DNA from: Streptacidiphilus sp. P02-A3a
Lineage (GTDB): Bacteria; Actinomycetota; Actinomycetes; Streptomycetales; Streptomycetaceae
Direction: 5' to 3'
Assembly: GCF_014084105.1 (NCBI RefSeq)
Contig: NZ_CP048289.1
Span: forward strand, 4,101,922-4,165,921
DNA: 64,000 bases
Position numbers and translations under genes: made by a program. The stretch's first letter is position 1; every line of letters begins with the position of its first letter. This document shows, piece by piece, positions 12,204-19,926 of the stretch. Below the pieces are notes generated by a model, which was not told the origin of the DNA, searched no databases, and was given only the letters and a program-made list of their open reading frames with translations.

Positions 12204-13316
12204 ATGGCCCTGAGCATTGCATCGGCTTATCCGGCAGAACCCGCTGCAACCAAGAGGCGGATTTACGACTCGGCCGACGCAATTGATCAGATACCGGTGC
12301 AGTACCTACCGCTGAGTAGATTGGAGCCGGGGCTATTTGTCCGGGGCAGTGGAACAGATCCCGCTCATGTGCAGATGTTGGCAGAGGCGGCAAGTTCGTG
12401 TACGTTGCCCGCGATCCTGGTGCAGGAGAGCAGTTCCCGCATCGTCGACGGGATGCACCGCTTCGAGGCGGCGAAGCTCCGCGGGGAGGAGACCATACCG
12501 GTCCGGCTGATCAACTGCACGGACGAGGACGCGTTCATTCTGGCGGTCAAGGCCAATACCTGGCACGGGCTGCCGTTGAGCCGCAGTGACCGGATGACCG
12601 GGGCCCGGCAGATCGTCGAGTGGCATCCGGACTGGTCGGACCGGGCAATCGGGGTGGCCACCGGGCTGAGTGCGAAGACGATTGCCGGAATCCGCCGCCA
12701 GTACGCCGACGACGGAAAGCAATTGGGCAAGCGCCTGGGCCGGGACGGAAAGCGTCGGCCGCTGACGGCGGCCGAAGGCCGGCGGCGGGCGGCGGAGTAC
12801 ATCGCGATCCACCCGGACGCCTCGCTGCGGGAGATCGCCCGGGTCGCCGACGTGGCCCCGGCCACGGCCCAGGACGTCCGGGCCCGGCTCCGCCGCGGCG
12901 CCGATCCGGTCGCTCCGCGCGGGAGCGCTCCCGCCTCCAGTGGTACCAGTACCAGCAGCACAAACGCCAATGCCGCCAGCAGTGGACGGTCCGGCACGGT
13001 GTCGCCGATGAAGCCGTGGGCGCAGGGCGATCCGGAGTCGTCCGGGTCGACGCTGCGCTCGGTCCCGCGCCCGCCGAGCTGGTCGACGCTGTCGCCGAAG
13101 CTGGCCAACGACCCCTCGCTGAAATACACCGCCGGCGGCCGGGCCTTCATCGGCTGGATGGTGATGCACGTCATCGGCTCGGGGGAGTGGAAGGAATTCG
13201 TCGACGCGGTTCCGACGCACTGGCTGCGGGAACTCAGCCTGGTTGCCGACCAGACCGGACAGGAGTGGCTCGAATTCGCCGAGGAACTGCGTCGGCGGCA
13301 GGACGTATTCGGCTGA
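12204..13316 (+). CDS. StrR-like (ParB-fold) pathway-specific transcriptional activator
   Basis: A 370-residue protein. Residues about 30-115 form a ParB-like N-domain with IVDGMHRFEAAKLRGEE and an AFILAVKANTWHGLPLS stretch. A helix-turn-helix follows (HPDWSDRAIGVATGLSAKTI), then a second HTH-like segment (SLREIARVADVAPATAQDV) and a Ser/Thr/Asn-rich linker before a C-terminal domain. This layout and length match StrR, Bbr and NovG, which activate streptomycin, glycopeptide and aminocoumarin clusters by binding GTTCGActG-N11-CagTcGAAC. A site of that form lies 54 bp downstream (13370). Start ATG 12204 has GAAAGAAAGG upstream. It is probably the cluster's main activator. Function is inferred from domain similarity and the nearby site. 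Confidence 0.88.
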   Translation: MALSIASAYPAEPAATKRRIYDSADAIDQIPVQYLPLSRLEPGLFVRGSGTDPAHVQMLAEAASSCTLPAILVQESSSRIVDGMHRFEAAKLRGEETIPVRLINCTDEDAFILAVKANTWHGLPLSRSDRMTGARQIVEWHPDWSDRAIGVATGLSAKTIAGIRRQYADDGKQLGKRLGRDGKRRPLTAAEGRRRAAEYIAIHPDASLREIARVADVAPATAQDVRARLRRGADPVAPRGSAPASSGTSTSSTNANAASSGRSGTVSPMKPWAQGDPESSGSTLRSVPRPPSWSTLSPKLANDPSLKYTAGGRAFIGWMVMHVIGSGEWKEFVDAVPTHWLRELSLVADQTGQEWLEFAEELRRRQDVFG

Positions 13317-13369
13317 CCCGGAGGTCAGGCGGCGCCTCCGGCGCCGTCGCGGACCGGTTTGCCAAGGTC

Positions 13370-13398
13370 GTTCAACTGCGGCGACGCCGCAGTTGAAC
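13370..13398. promoter_or_regulatory. StrR-type operator (GTTCAACTG-N11-CAGTTGAAC)
   Basis: Half-sites GTTCAACTG (13370-13378) and CAGTTGAAC (13390-13398) are perfect inverted repeats 11 bp apart, with a palindromic spacer that extends the dyad to 13 bp per arm. The published StrR consensus is GTTCGActG-N11-CagTcGAAC. The site is 110 bp upstream of the thioesterase start and just downstream of the StrR-like gene. As RNA it could also fold as a terminator hairpin (13-bp stem, 3-nt loop), so both readings are possible. Confidence 0.8.
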
Positions 13399-13507
13399 AG
13401 TGTGACCGGCCGCGCCTTGTCAGCCTCTTTGACCCCTTGTTACGGTGCTGTCGGAATTCCATTCCATGCCCATTTTCCCTGTGCAGCGACGACTCCCCTG
13501 GAGCGGC

Positions 13508-14260
13508 ATGTCCCCGTCCTCTCCCGACAACGACCTCTGGTGCCGTCGCTACCGGCCCACCGACACCGCGACCGCCCGGCTGGTGTGCCTGCCGCACGCG
13601 GGTGGCTCGGCGTCGTTCTTCCTGCCGGTGTCGGCCGCGCTCAGCCCGGGGGTGGACGTGGTGTCCATCCAGTACCCGGGGCGCCAGGACCGCCGCGGTG
13701 AGCAGCCGCTCACCGACCTGTCGCCGCTCGCGGACCAGGTCCACGCGGTCCTGCGGCAGCAGCCCGAGCTGCCGCTGACCTTCTTCGGGCACAGCATGGG
13801 CGCCTCGCTGGCGTTCGAGGTGATCCGCCGGATGGAGGCCGACGGCCGGTACCCGGTGCGGCTGTTCGCGTCCGGGCGGCGGGCGCCGTCGGTCTTCCGC
13901 GAGGAGACGGTGCACCGGCTCGACGACAACGGGCTGATCGCCGAGATCCGCCGACTGAACGGCACCTCGTCGCGGGTGCTCGACGACGACGAGATGATGC
14001 GGGCGGCGCTCCCGGCGCTGCGTGCCGACTACCAGGCGGCGGAGCTCTACCGCAGCGAGCCCGGCACCACGATCGCCTGCCCGGTCACCGTGCTGACCGG
14101 CGACCGCGACCCGAAGACCTCGCTGGACGATGCCCAGGCCTGGTCCCGGCACACCACCGCCGACTCGTTCGAGGTCAAGGTCTTTCCCGGCGGGCATTTC
14201 TTTATCAGCGACCAGACGGACGACGTCATCAAGGTTCTTGACGAGCACTTCCGGAACTGA
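13508..14260 (+). CDS. Type II (editing) thioesterase
   Basis: An alpha/beta hydrolase of about 250 residues of the GrsT/RifR type, which strips stalled or wrong acyl groups from carrier proteins in PKS/NRPS assembly lines. Visible features are LPHAGGSA near the N-terminus, the nucleophile elbow GHSMGAS, the acid in TGDRDPKT and the His in PGGHFFI. ATG 13508 (MSPSSPDND) is preferred over the in-frame upstream start at 13445 because CTGGAGCGG precedes it and homologues begin there. The StrR-type operator lies upstream, so this gene is a likely target of the activator. A terminator follows at 14277. Confidence 0.92.
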   Translation: MSPSSPDNDLWCRRYRPTDTATARLVCLPHAGGSASFFLPVSAALSPGVDVVSIQYPGRQDRRGEQPLTDLSPLADQVHAVLRQQPELPLTFFGHSMGASLAFEVIRRMEADGRYPVRLFASGRRAPSVFREETVHRLDDNGLIAEIRRLNGTSSRVLDDDEMMRAALPALRADYQAAELYRSEPGTTIACPVTVLTGDRDPKTSLDDAQAWSRHTTADSFEVKVFPGGHFFISDQTDDVIKVLDEHFRN

Positions 14261-14276
14261 GGAACGCACCCGGGCC

Positions 14277-14311
14277 GGGATTCCGCCGTCGGCTGACGAC
14301 GGCGGGATCCC
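14277..14311 (+). terminator. Terminator hairpin after the type II thioesterase
   Basis: GGGAT-T-CCGCCGTC pairs with GACGGCGG-G-ATCCC around a 7-nt loop: 13 pairs with one internal mismatch. It is followed by GCTGTTTA. Confidence 0.75.
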
Positions 14312-14475
14312 GCTGTTTACCGGAACGCTGCTGGGGCTTAACCCGGGATCACTCGTTCCGCCCTCCCCATTTGGTTGGGACGGGTTGCTAGCGGATCTGC
14401 GGAACGAAACAATCCGACCTGGCTCCCGACGGAACGGGAAGCCGCCCAGGGTGTGGCGGAAAGAATGGATCCCTT

Positions 14476-16065
14476 ATGAAAAAAATTGTGATAGCTGCTG
14501 CTGTGCTCAGCAGCGTCGCGGCCAGCGCTGTGTATCTCTCCCCGGTGGCCGAGGCCACGTCGGTGCCGCAGAACGGCAAGGGCACCTCGTACACGCCTCC
14601 GGCGATCGCTTGGGCGGCGTGCACCAACGGCCTCCAGGCCTACGGCGCCGAGTGCGGCTTCCTGGTGGTGCCGCTCGACTACGCGCACCCCAACGGCACC
14701 AAGATCAAGATCGCTGTGTCGCGGATCAGCCACACCTCGGCCGCCGACGCCTACCAGGGCGCCGTCGTGGTCAACCTGACCTCGGCCGGCGGCTCCGCGC
14801 TGGGGCAGTCCGCGGTGGGCCAGGTCCTGCCCGCGGCCATCAGCGGTGACTACGACTGGGTCGGCTTCGACCCGCGCGGCGTGGGCTCCAGCGAGCCGAG
14901 CCTGAGCTGTGACCCCACGGTCGCCGGCTACGACCGTCCGGCCTACGCGCCGACCACGGCCAAGCAGCTGCTGGCCTGGGAGAAGACCTCCGAGGCCTAC
15001 TCGGCGGCCTGCGCCAGGACCCACAGCGAACTGCTCAACCACGCCACCACCACCGACACCGCCGAGGACCTGGACAGCCTGCGCAAGGCGCTGGGCCAGA
15101 GCCAGATCAACTACTACGGCTACAGCTACGGCGCCTACCTGGGCGAGGTCTACAGCTCGATGTACCCGACCCGGGTGCGCCGGATGATCCTCGACAGCAG
15201 CATCGACCCGAAGGACGCCTGGCTCGGCTACAACTTCGCCCAGAACGCGCCGTTGCAGCAGAACCTCGCGGCCTTCTCCGCCTGGGTGGCCAAGTACAAC
15301 AGCGTCTACCACCTCGGCACCACCAAGGCCGCGGTGGAGAAGCAGTACACCGACACGCTGGCGAAGCTGACGAAGAAGCCCGCCGGGGGCGCCATCGGCC
15401 CCGACGTGTGGACCGACGACTTCCTGCTCGCGTACAACACCGGCAACTGGGAGGACCTGGCCGGGATCTTCTCGGCCTACGTCAACCTGGCCGACGCGGC
15501 TCCGATGAAGGAGCTGTACGACGCCAACTACTCGGCGACCAACGACAACGCGTTCGCGATGTCGATGGCCACCGAGTGCACCGACAACTCCTGGCCGAAG
15601 AGCTGGAACACCTGGCTGGGCGACACCTGGAAGAGCAACGCGAAGGCGCCGTTGGCGAGCTGGGCCGACACCTGGTTCGTCGCGCCGTGCCAGTCCTGGA
15701 GCGCCCCGGCGCAGAAGGCCGCCGTCGTCAACGGGTCGAAGTCCCCGTCGATGCTGATGGTGCTGGACACGACGCTCGCCCCGAGCACCACCTACCAGGG
15801 CAGCCTGGCCGTTCGCAAGCTGTTCCCGAAGGCGGTGCTGGTCCAGAGCGGCGCCACCCCGGCGAGCTCGGCCACCGCGGCCTCCTGCTCGCCCGGCGCG
15901 TCGATCGCCGCCTACCTGTACAACGGCACGCTGCCGAAGCGGGTGGCGGGCAACACCGCAGACCTGAAGTGCCCCGCCAACCCGCTGCCGGACCCGGTCG
16001 GCGCGTCGGCGAGCAGCACGCCCGCGGTCGCCGGAGCCACGGCGGCCGACACGGCTGGTCTGTGA
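14476..16065 (+). CDS. Secreted peptidase-family alpha/beta hydrolase, apparently catalytically dead
   Basis: A 529-residue protein with a signal peptide (MKK, hydrophobic core, likely cleavage after VAEA at residue 27). The fold resembles the Streptomyces tripeptidyl aminopeptidase/SlpD family (S33). The nucleophile elbow GYSYGAYLG is intact. The usual oxyanion GGPGGSG reads SAGGSALG. The catalytic Asp position (usually TLDPATPY) reads TLAPSTTY, and the usual Gly-His-Thr near the C-terminus reads SGATPASS. Asp and His therefore both look replaced. It lies inside the cluster between the thioesterase and P450. It may bind the extracellular product or a precursor rather than cleave it, but that is inference. 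The C-terminal Ala/Thr-rich tail is low complexity. Confidence 0.8.
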   Translation: MKKIVIAAAVLSSVAASAVYLSPVAEATSVPQNGKGTSYTPPAIAWAACTNGLQAYGAECGFLVVPLDYAHPNGTKIKIAVSRISHTSAADAYQGAVVVNLTSAGGSALGQSAVGQVLPAAISGDYDWVGFDPRGVGSSEPSLSCDPTVAGYDRPAYAPTTAKQLLAWEKTSEAYSAACARTHSELLNHATTTDTAEDLDSLRKALGQSQINYYGYSYGAYLGEVYSSMYPTRVRRMILDSSIDPKDAWLGYNFAQNAPLQQNLAAFSAWVAKYNSVYHLGTTKAAVEKQYTDTLAKLTKKPAGGAIGPDVWTDDFLLAYNTGNWEDLAGIFSAYVNLADAAPMKELYDANYSATNDNAFAMSMATECTDNSWPKSWNTWLGDTWKSNAKAPLASWADTWFVAPCQSWSAPAQKAAVVNGSKSPSMLMVLDTTLAPSTTYQGSLAVRKLFPKAVLVQSGATPASSATAASCSPGASIAAYLYNGTLPKRVAGNTADLKCPANPLPDPVGASASSTPAVAGATAADTAGL

Positions 16066-16100
16066 CCTCTGATCCGAACGAACTTCTGATCTGACGTCGG

Positions 16101-16135
16101 CAGTTGGGGCCACCGGAACACGGTGGCCCCAACTG
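16101..16135 (+). terminator. Terminator hairpin between peptidase-like gene and P450
   Basis: A perfect 15-bp stem (16101-16115 with 16121-16135) with loop GAACA, followed by CTCTTCTG. It starts 35 bp after the upstream stop codon and 30 bp before the P450 start. Confidence 0.85.
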
Positions 16136-16164
16136 CTCTTCTGCCTTCGAGATTGGTGTGGACA

Positions 16165-17346
16165 ATGACCGCTGCGTGCCCGTTCGAAGCCACTCGCGAC
16201 GACCGCAAGTCGGCGGCCCTGGCCGCCGAGCGGATCACCGTGGGCCCCGACACACGCGTCGTCAGCAGCCTGGCGTTCGCCCGCGAGCTGCTGCGCAGCA
16301 ACGTGACCCGGCAGGCCGGGGCCGGGGCCAAGCAGGAGGTGACCGGTGACCCGGCCTTCACCTCGGTGTTCTTCCTGGACGGTGAGCCGCACAAGCGCAA
16401 ACGGCAGGCGATCGTGCGGTTCTTCACCCCCAAGGCGATCAGCACCCGCTACCGCGCGGTGATGGAGCAGGCCACCGACAACCTGCTGGGCCGGTTGCGG
16501 TCGCGCGGGCAGGGGCGGCTCGACCAGATGAGCTTCGAACTCGCGGTGACCGTGGCCGCCGACATCGTCGGGCTCACCAACAGCGACCAGGCGGCGATGG
16601 CCCGGCGGATCCAGGCCACCCTGATCGGCCTGCGGCTGCCGCGGATGAGCCGCTGGCGGCGCCCGCTGGGGCAGGTGCAGGCGACCTTCCACGGCGCGAG
16701 GTTCATGATCAGCGACGTGCGACCGGCGATCGTCGCCCGCAGGGCGGAACGCCGCGAGGACGTCATCTCGCACCTGCTCGACGAGGGCTACCCGGACAAG
16801 GCGATCCTGATCGAGTGCATGACCTACGCCGTCGCCGGGATGATCACCACCCGGGAGTTCATCGTCATGGCCGCCTGGCACCTCTTCGGTGACGACGCGC
16901 TCCGCGAGCGCTTCCTGACCGGTGACGAGGCCGACCAGGTCGCCATCCTGGAGGAGATCATGCGGCTGGACCCGGTGGTCAACATGGTCGCCCGACGGGT
17001 CACCGCCGACGCCGTGACCGACTCCGGATCGGTCGCCGAGGGCGAGCAACTGGTGGTCGACATCCGCGCCGCCAACGTCGACGAGGCCGGTGTCGGCGCC
17101 TGCCCGCACGCCCTGGACCCGGACCGGGCCCGGAAGTCGAAGACCGGCGGCTCCTACCTCAGCTTCGGCGACGGCAGCCACCGCTGCCCGGGCGCGCAGG
17201 TGGCCCTCAACGAGACCCGGGTCTTCCTGGACCGGCTGCTGCGGGTGCCGGGCATCCGGCTGGAGCGCGAGCCGGACCTGTGCTGGACCGACGAGCTGAT
17301 GGGCTACGAACTGCGCAACGCCGTGGTCACCTGCGACCGCGGCTGA
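16165..17346 (+). CDS. Cytochrome P450
   Basis: A 393-residue soluble bacterial P450, probably a late oxidase of the cluster product. The heme loop is FGDGSHRCPGA (Cys ligand) and the K-helix ExxR is EEIMRLDP. The I-helix reads VAGMITTREF, so the usual acid of (A/G)Gx(D/E)T is Ile. That departs from the normal proton-relay layout and suggests atypical oxygen activation or a substrate-assisted mechanism. ATG 16165 (MTAACPFE) fits P450 N-termini better than the in-frame start at 16123, which would lie inside the preceding hairpin. The substrate cannot be read from sequence. Confidence 0.93.
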   Translation: MTAACPFEATRDDRKSAALAAERITVGPDTRVVSSLAFARELLRSNVTRQAGAGAKQEVTGDPAFTSVFFLDGEPHKRKRQAIVRFFTPKAISTRYRAVMEQATDNLLGRLRSRGQGRLDQMSFELAVTVAADIVGLTNSDQAAMARRIQATLIGLRLPRMSRWRRPLGQVQATFHGARFMISDVRPAIVARRAERREDVISHLLDEGYPDKAILIECMTYAVAGMITTREFIVMAAWHLFGDDALRERFLTGDEADQVAILEEIMRLDPVVNMVARRVTADAVTDSGSVAEGEQLVVDIRAANVDEAGVGACPHALDPDRARKSKTGGSYLSFGDGSHRCPGAQVALNETRVFLDRLLRVPGIRLEREPDLCWTDELMGYELRNAVVTCDRG

Positions 17347-17646
17347 GCCGCCGGGGACCGCCGCCGCCCCTCGGTCCGCCGCAGGGGTCGGCCGCGCTGC
17401 CCGCCCACCCCGCGGGTCCGGACACCCCGCCGGTCCGGGCATTCTCCGGTCGTCGAAATGGCGGGCAGGTGGATTTCCGGCGACGACTCCACGCGTTCAA
17501 CTGCTGAATCCGCGCAGGTTGTCCCCCGCCGAGCGGTCTGGGTATCGTGCTGCTGGCCGGTGAAAATCCGTCACCGCTGCCATTCTGCCGTCGGATATGA
17601 ATCTGAAGGATCCTAGCCGACATCGAAAGTGAAGAGGTGACGAGCG
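17347..17646. promoter_or_regulatory. Intergenic region with a StrR-type half-site
   Basis: About 300 bp without a gene. A perfect left half GTTCAACTG sits at 17495-17503 and, exactly 11 bp on, CAGGTTGTC (17515-17523), which keeps only the CAG and last C of the right half. This is a candidate weak StrR-like site about 125 bp upstream of the small gene at 17647 and the exporter genes. Confidence 0.45.
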
Positions 17647-17970
17647 GTGGGGCATGTGTTCTCGCTAGTTCTCAGCCGGGAAATTACTGACGACGAATCG
17701 GCGATCCTGCGCGATGCAGGCTGCGCCGATGCTGTTTTCGCGACCGACTCACTGCCGACCAACGCCGACGTCACCGTCACGAAGCTGGACTTCGATGACA
17801 CGGTGTCCCCGTCGCTGGCCGAGGCGATCGAGTCGGCTCTCGCGGCCGTGAAGCAGGTCCCGGATCTCTCCGTCCCCGGGCTCACCGTCCCGGCCGTGCC
17901 GAAGGCGGCGGACGCGGACTCGGAGGTGCTGGTCGGCGAGGTCGTCGCGTCGGAGACGACCACCGCCTGA
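17647..17970 (+). CDS. Small protein of unknown function
   Basis: A 107-residue acidic protein starting with GTG, preceded by GAAGAGGTG. It opens with VFSLVLSREITDDESAILRD, then a segment with LPTNADVTVTKLDFDD, a helix (SLAEAIESALAAVKQV) and a Pro/Val-rich tail. No signal peptide, membrane segment or cysteine pattern indicates a job; the single Cys is near residue 26. It lies just ahead of the ABC exporter genes and may share their promoter, which contains a StrR-like half-site. I do not recognise the family. Confidence 0.75.
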   Translation: MGHVFSLVLSREITDDESAILRDAGCADAVFATDSLPTNADVTVTKLDFDDTVSPSLAEAIESALAAVKQVPDLSVPGLTVPAVPKAADADSEVLVGEVVASETTTA

Positions 17971-18135
17971 CCACCACCGCCGGCCCAGCCGGGTGCGCGC
18001 CGACGGCGGGCCGTTTCCCGCGTTTCCCGGATCACCCCGGGACTCGCGGGAAGCGGCCCGCCGTGATCGGTGGCACCACCCCAGGGGGCCGCGGCCCGAG
18101 GACCGGACGCCCGAGGACAGGACGAGAGAGACGCG

Positions 18136-19926
18136 ATGGCGAAGCGGCTGGACACCGGTCGGGGCGCTCGCCCGGCCCCCGCGCGAGGCCGGCTGTTCGG
18201 CCTGGTCCGCACCTTCCTGCGGCCCCACACCCGGCGGCTCGGCGCGATCGCCGCACTGCAGGCGGTGCAGGCCGCCGGAAACCTCTACCTGCCCACCCTG
18301 AACGCCGACATCATCAACAACGGCGTGGTGAAGGCCGACCTCGGCTACATCGGCGGCGCCGGCGGCGTCATGCTCGGCATCACCGTCCTGCTCTGCGCCG
18401 TCTCGCTGGCGTCGCTGTACCTCTCCGCCTGGGTGTCGATGTCGGTCGGAGCCGACATCCGGACCGCCGTCTACCAGCGGGTGCAGTCCTTCTCGGTGAT
18501 CGAGCTGAACCGGTTCGGGATCTCCTCGCTGACCACCCGCAGCGTCAACGACGTCCAGCAGGTCCAGCTCTTCCTCCAGGTGGCGCTCAACCTGCTGGTG
18601 CTCGCGGTCGCGACCACCCTCGGCGCCGTGGTCCTGGCGGTACGGCAGGGGCCCGGCCTCTCGCTGCTGCTGGTGGCCACCCTGGTGGCGATCCTGATCG
18701 TGACCGCGCTGGTGGTGACCCGGCTGCTGCCGATGTACCACTGGGTCCAGGTCAGGACCGACAACCTGAACCGGGTGCTGCGCGAGCAGATCTCCGGCGT
18801 CCGGGTGGCCCGGGCCTTCCTCCGCACCGGCTGGGAGGAGCAGCGGTTCGGGCAGGCCAATGCCGACATCACCGACACCACGCTGCGCGCCGGCCGGGTC
18901 TTCGCCCTGGTCATCCCGGTGGTGGCGGGCATCACCAACCTGTCCAGCGTGGGCGTCTTCTGGTTCGGCGGCAGGCTGGTCGCGCACGGCTCGATGCCGA
19001 TCGGCAACCTGACCGCGTTCCTGCTCTACATCCTGCAGATCCTGCTGTACGTCGGAATCGGCGTGACCGTGCTGATCCTGCTGCCGCGCGCGGTGGCCAG
19101 CGCCGAGCGGATCCAGCAGGTGCTCGGCGCCGTCCCGGCCATCGCCGACCCGCCGCGGCCGGCGGCCCCCGAGGCGGTCACCGGCGCGGTCGAGTTCCGG
19201 CAGGTCAGCTTCGGGTACGCGGGCAGCGAGCGGCCGGTGCTGGACGACCTGTCGTTCGCCTTCCGGCCCGGGCAGACCAACGCCATCCTCGGCGGCACCG
19301 GCAGCGGCAAGACCACGCTGCTCAACCTCATTCCCCGGTTCCTGGACGCGACGGCGGGATCCGTGCTGGTCAACGGGGTCGAGGTGGCGGCGCAGGCGGC
19401 CGACGACCTCCGGGCGGGCATCGGACTGGTCCCGCAGACGGCCTTCCTGTTCGCCGGAACGGTCGCCGGGAACCTCCGCTTCGGCCGACCCGAGGCCACC
19501 GAGGCCGAGCTGTGGCGGGCCCTCGACATCGCCCAGGCCCGCGACTTCGTCAGCGGCCTGCCGGGACGGCTCGACGCCCGGGTCGAGCGCGGCGGGGTGA
19601 ACCTCTCCGGCGGCCAGCGCCAGCGGCTGTCCATCGCCCGGGCCCTCGTCCGCCGCCCGCGGCTGTACCTCTTCGACGACTGCTTCTCGGCCCTGGACGC
19701 GGCCACCGACGCCCGGCTGCGGGCCGCGCTGCGCGCCGACACCGGTGACGCCACCGTGGTCATCGTGGCGCAGCGGGCCAGCACCGTCATGGACGCCGAC
19801 CAGATCATCGTCCTGGACGGCGGCAGCATCGCCGGGATCGGCACGCACGCGCGGCTGCTGGCCGACTGCCGGACCTACCAGGAAATCATCGCGACCCAGC
19901 AACTGGGATGGGGATCGGCCGCGTGA
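18136..19926 (+). CDS. ABC exporter half-transporter, degenerate-site subunit
   Basis: A 596-residue TMD-NBD half exporter. Six membrane spans fall in roughly the first 310 residues and the nucleotide-binding domain follows. Walker A is GGTGSGKTT, the signature is LSGGQRQ and Walker B is LYLFDDCFSALD. Asp replaces the catalytic Glu after Walker B, as in the degenerate site of heterodimeric exporters such as TM287/288. Its partner begins inside its stop codon (GTGA overlap at 19923). ATG 18136 is preferred over the in-frame start at 18070, with GAGAG upstream. Likely role: export of the cluster product or self-resistance. Confidence 0.93.
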   Translation: MAKRLDTGRGARPAPARGRLFGLVRTFLRPHTRRLGAIAALQAVQAAGNLYLPTLNADIINNGVVKADLGYIGGAGGVMLGITVLLCAVSLASLYLSAWVSMSVGADIRTAVYQRVQSFSVIELNRFGISSLTTRSVNDVQQVQLFLQVALNLLVLAVATTLGAVVLAVRQGPGLSLLLVATLVAILIVTALVVTRLLPMYHWVQVRTDNLNRVLREQISGVRVARAFLRTGWEEQRFGQANADITDTTLRAGRVFALVIPVVAGITNLSSVGVFWFGGRLVAHGSMPIGNLTAFLLYILQILLYVGIGVTVLILLPRAVASAERIQQVLGAVPAIADPPRPAAPEAVTGAVEFRQVSFGYAGSERPVLDDLSFAFRPGQTNAILGGTGSGKTTLLNLIPRFLDATAGSVLVNGVEVAAQAADDLRAGIGLVPQTAFLFAGTVAGNLRFGRPEATEAELWRALDIAQARDFVSGLPGRLDARVERGGVNLSGGQRQRLSIARALVRRPRLYLFDDCFSALDAATDARLRAALRADTGDATVVIVAQRASTVMDADQIIVLDGGSIAGIGTHARLLADCRTYQEIIATQQLGWGSAA

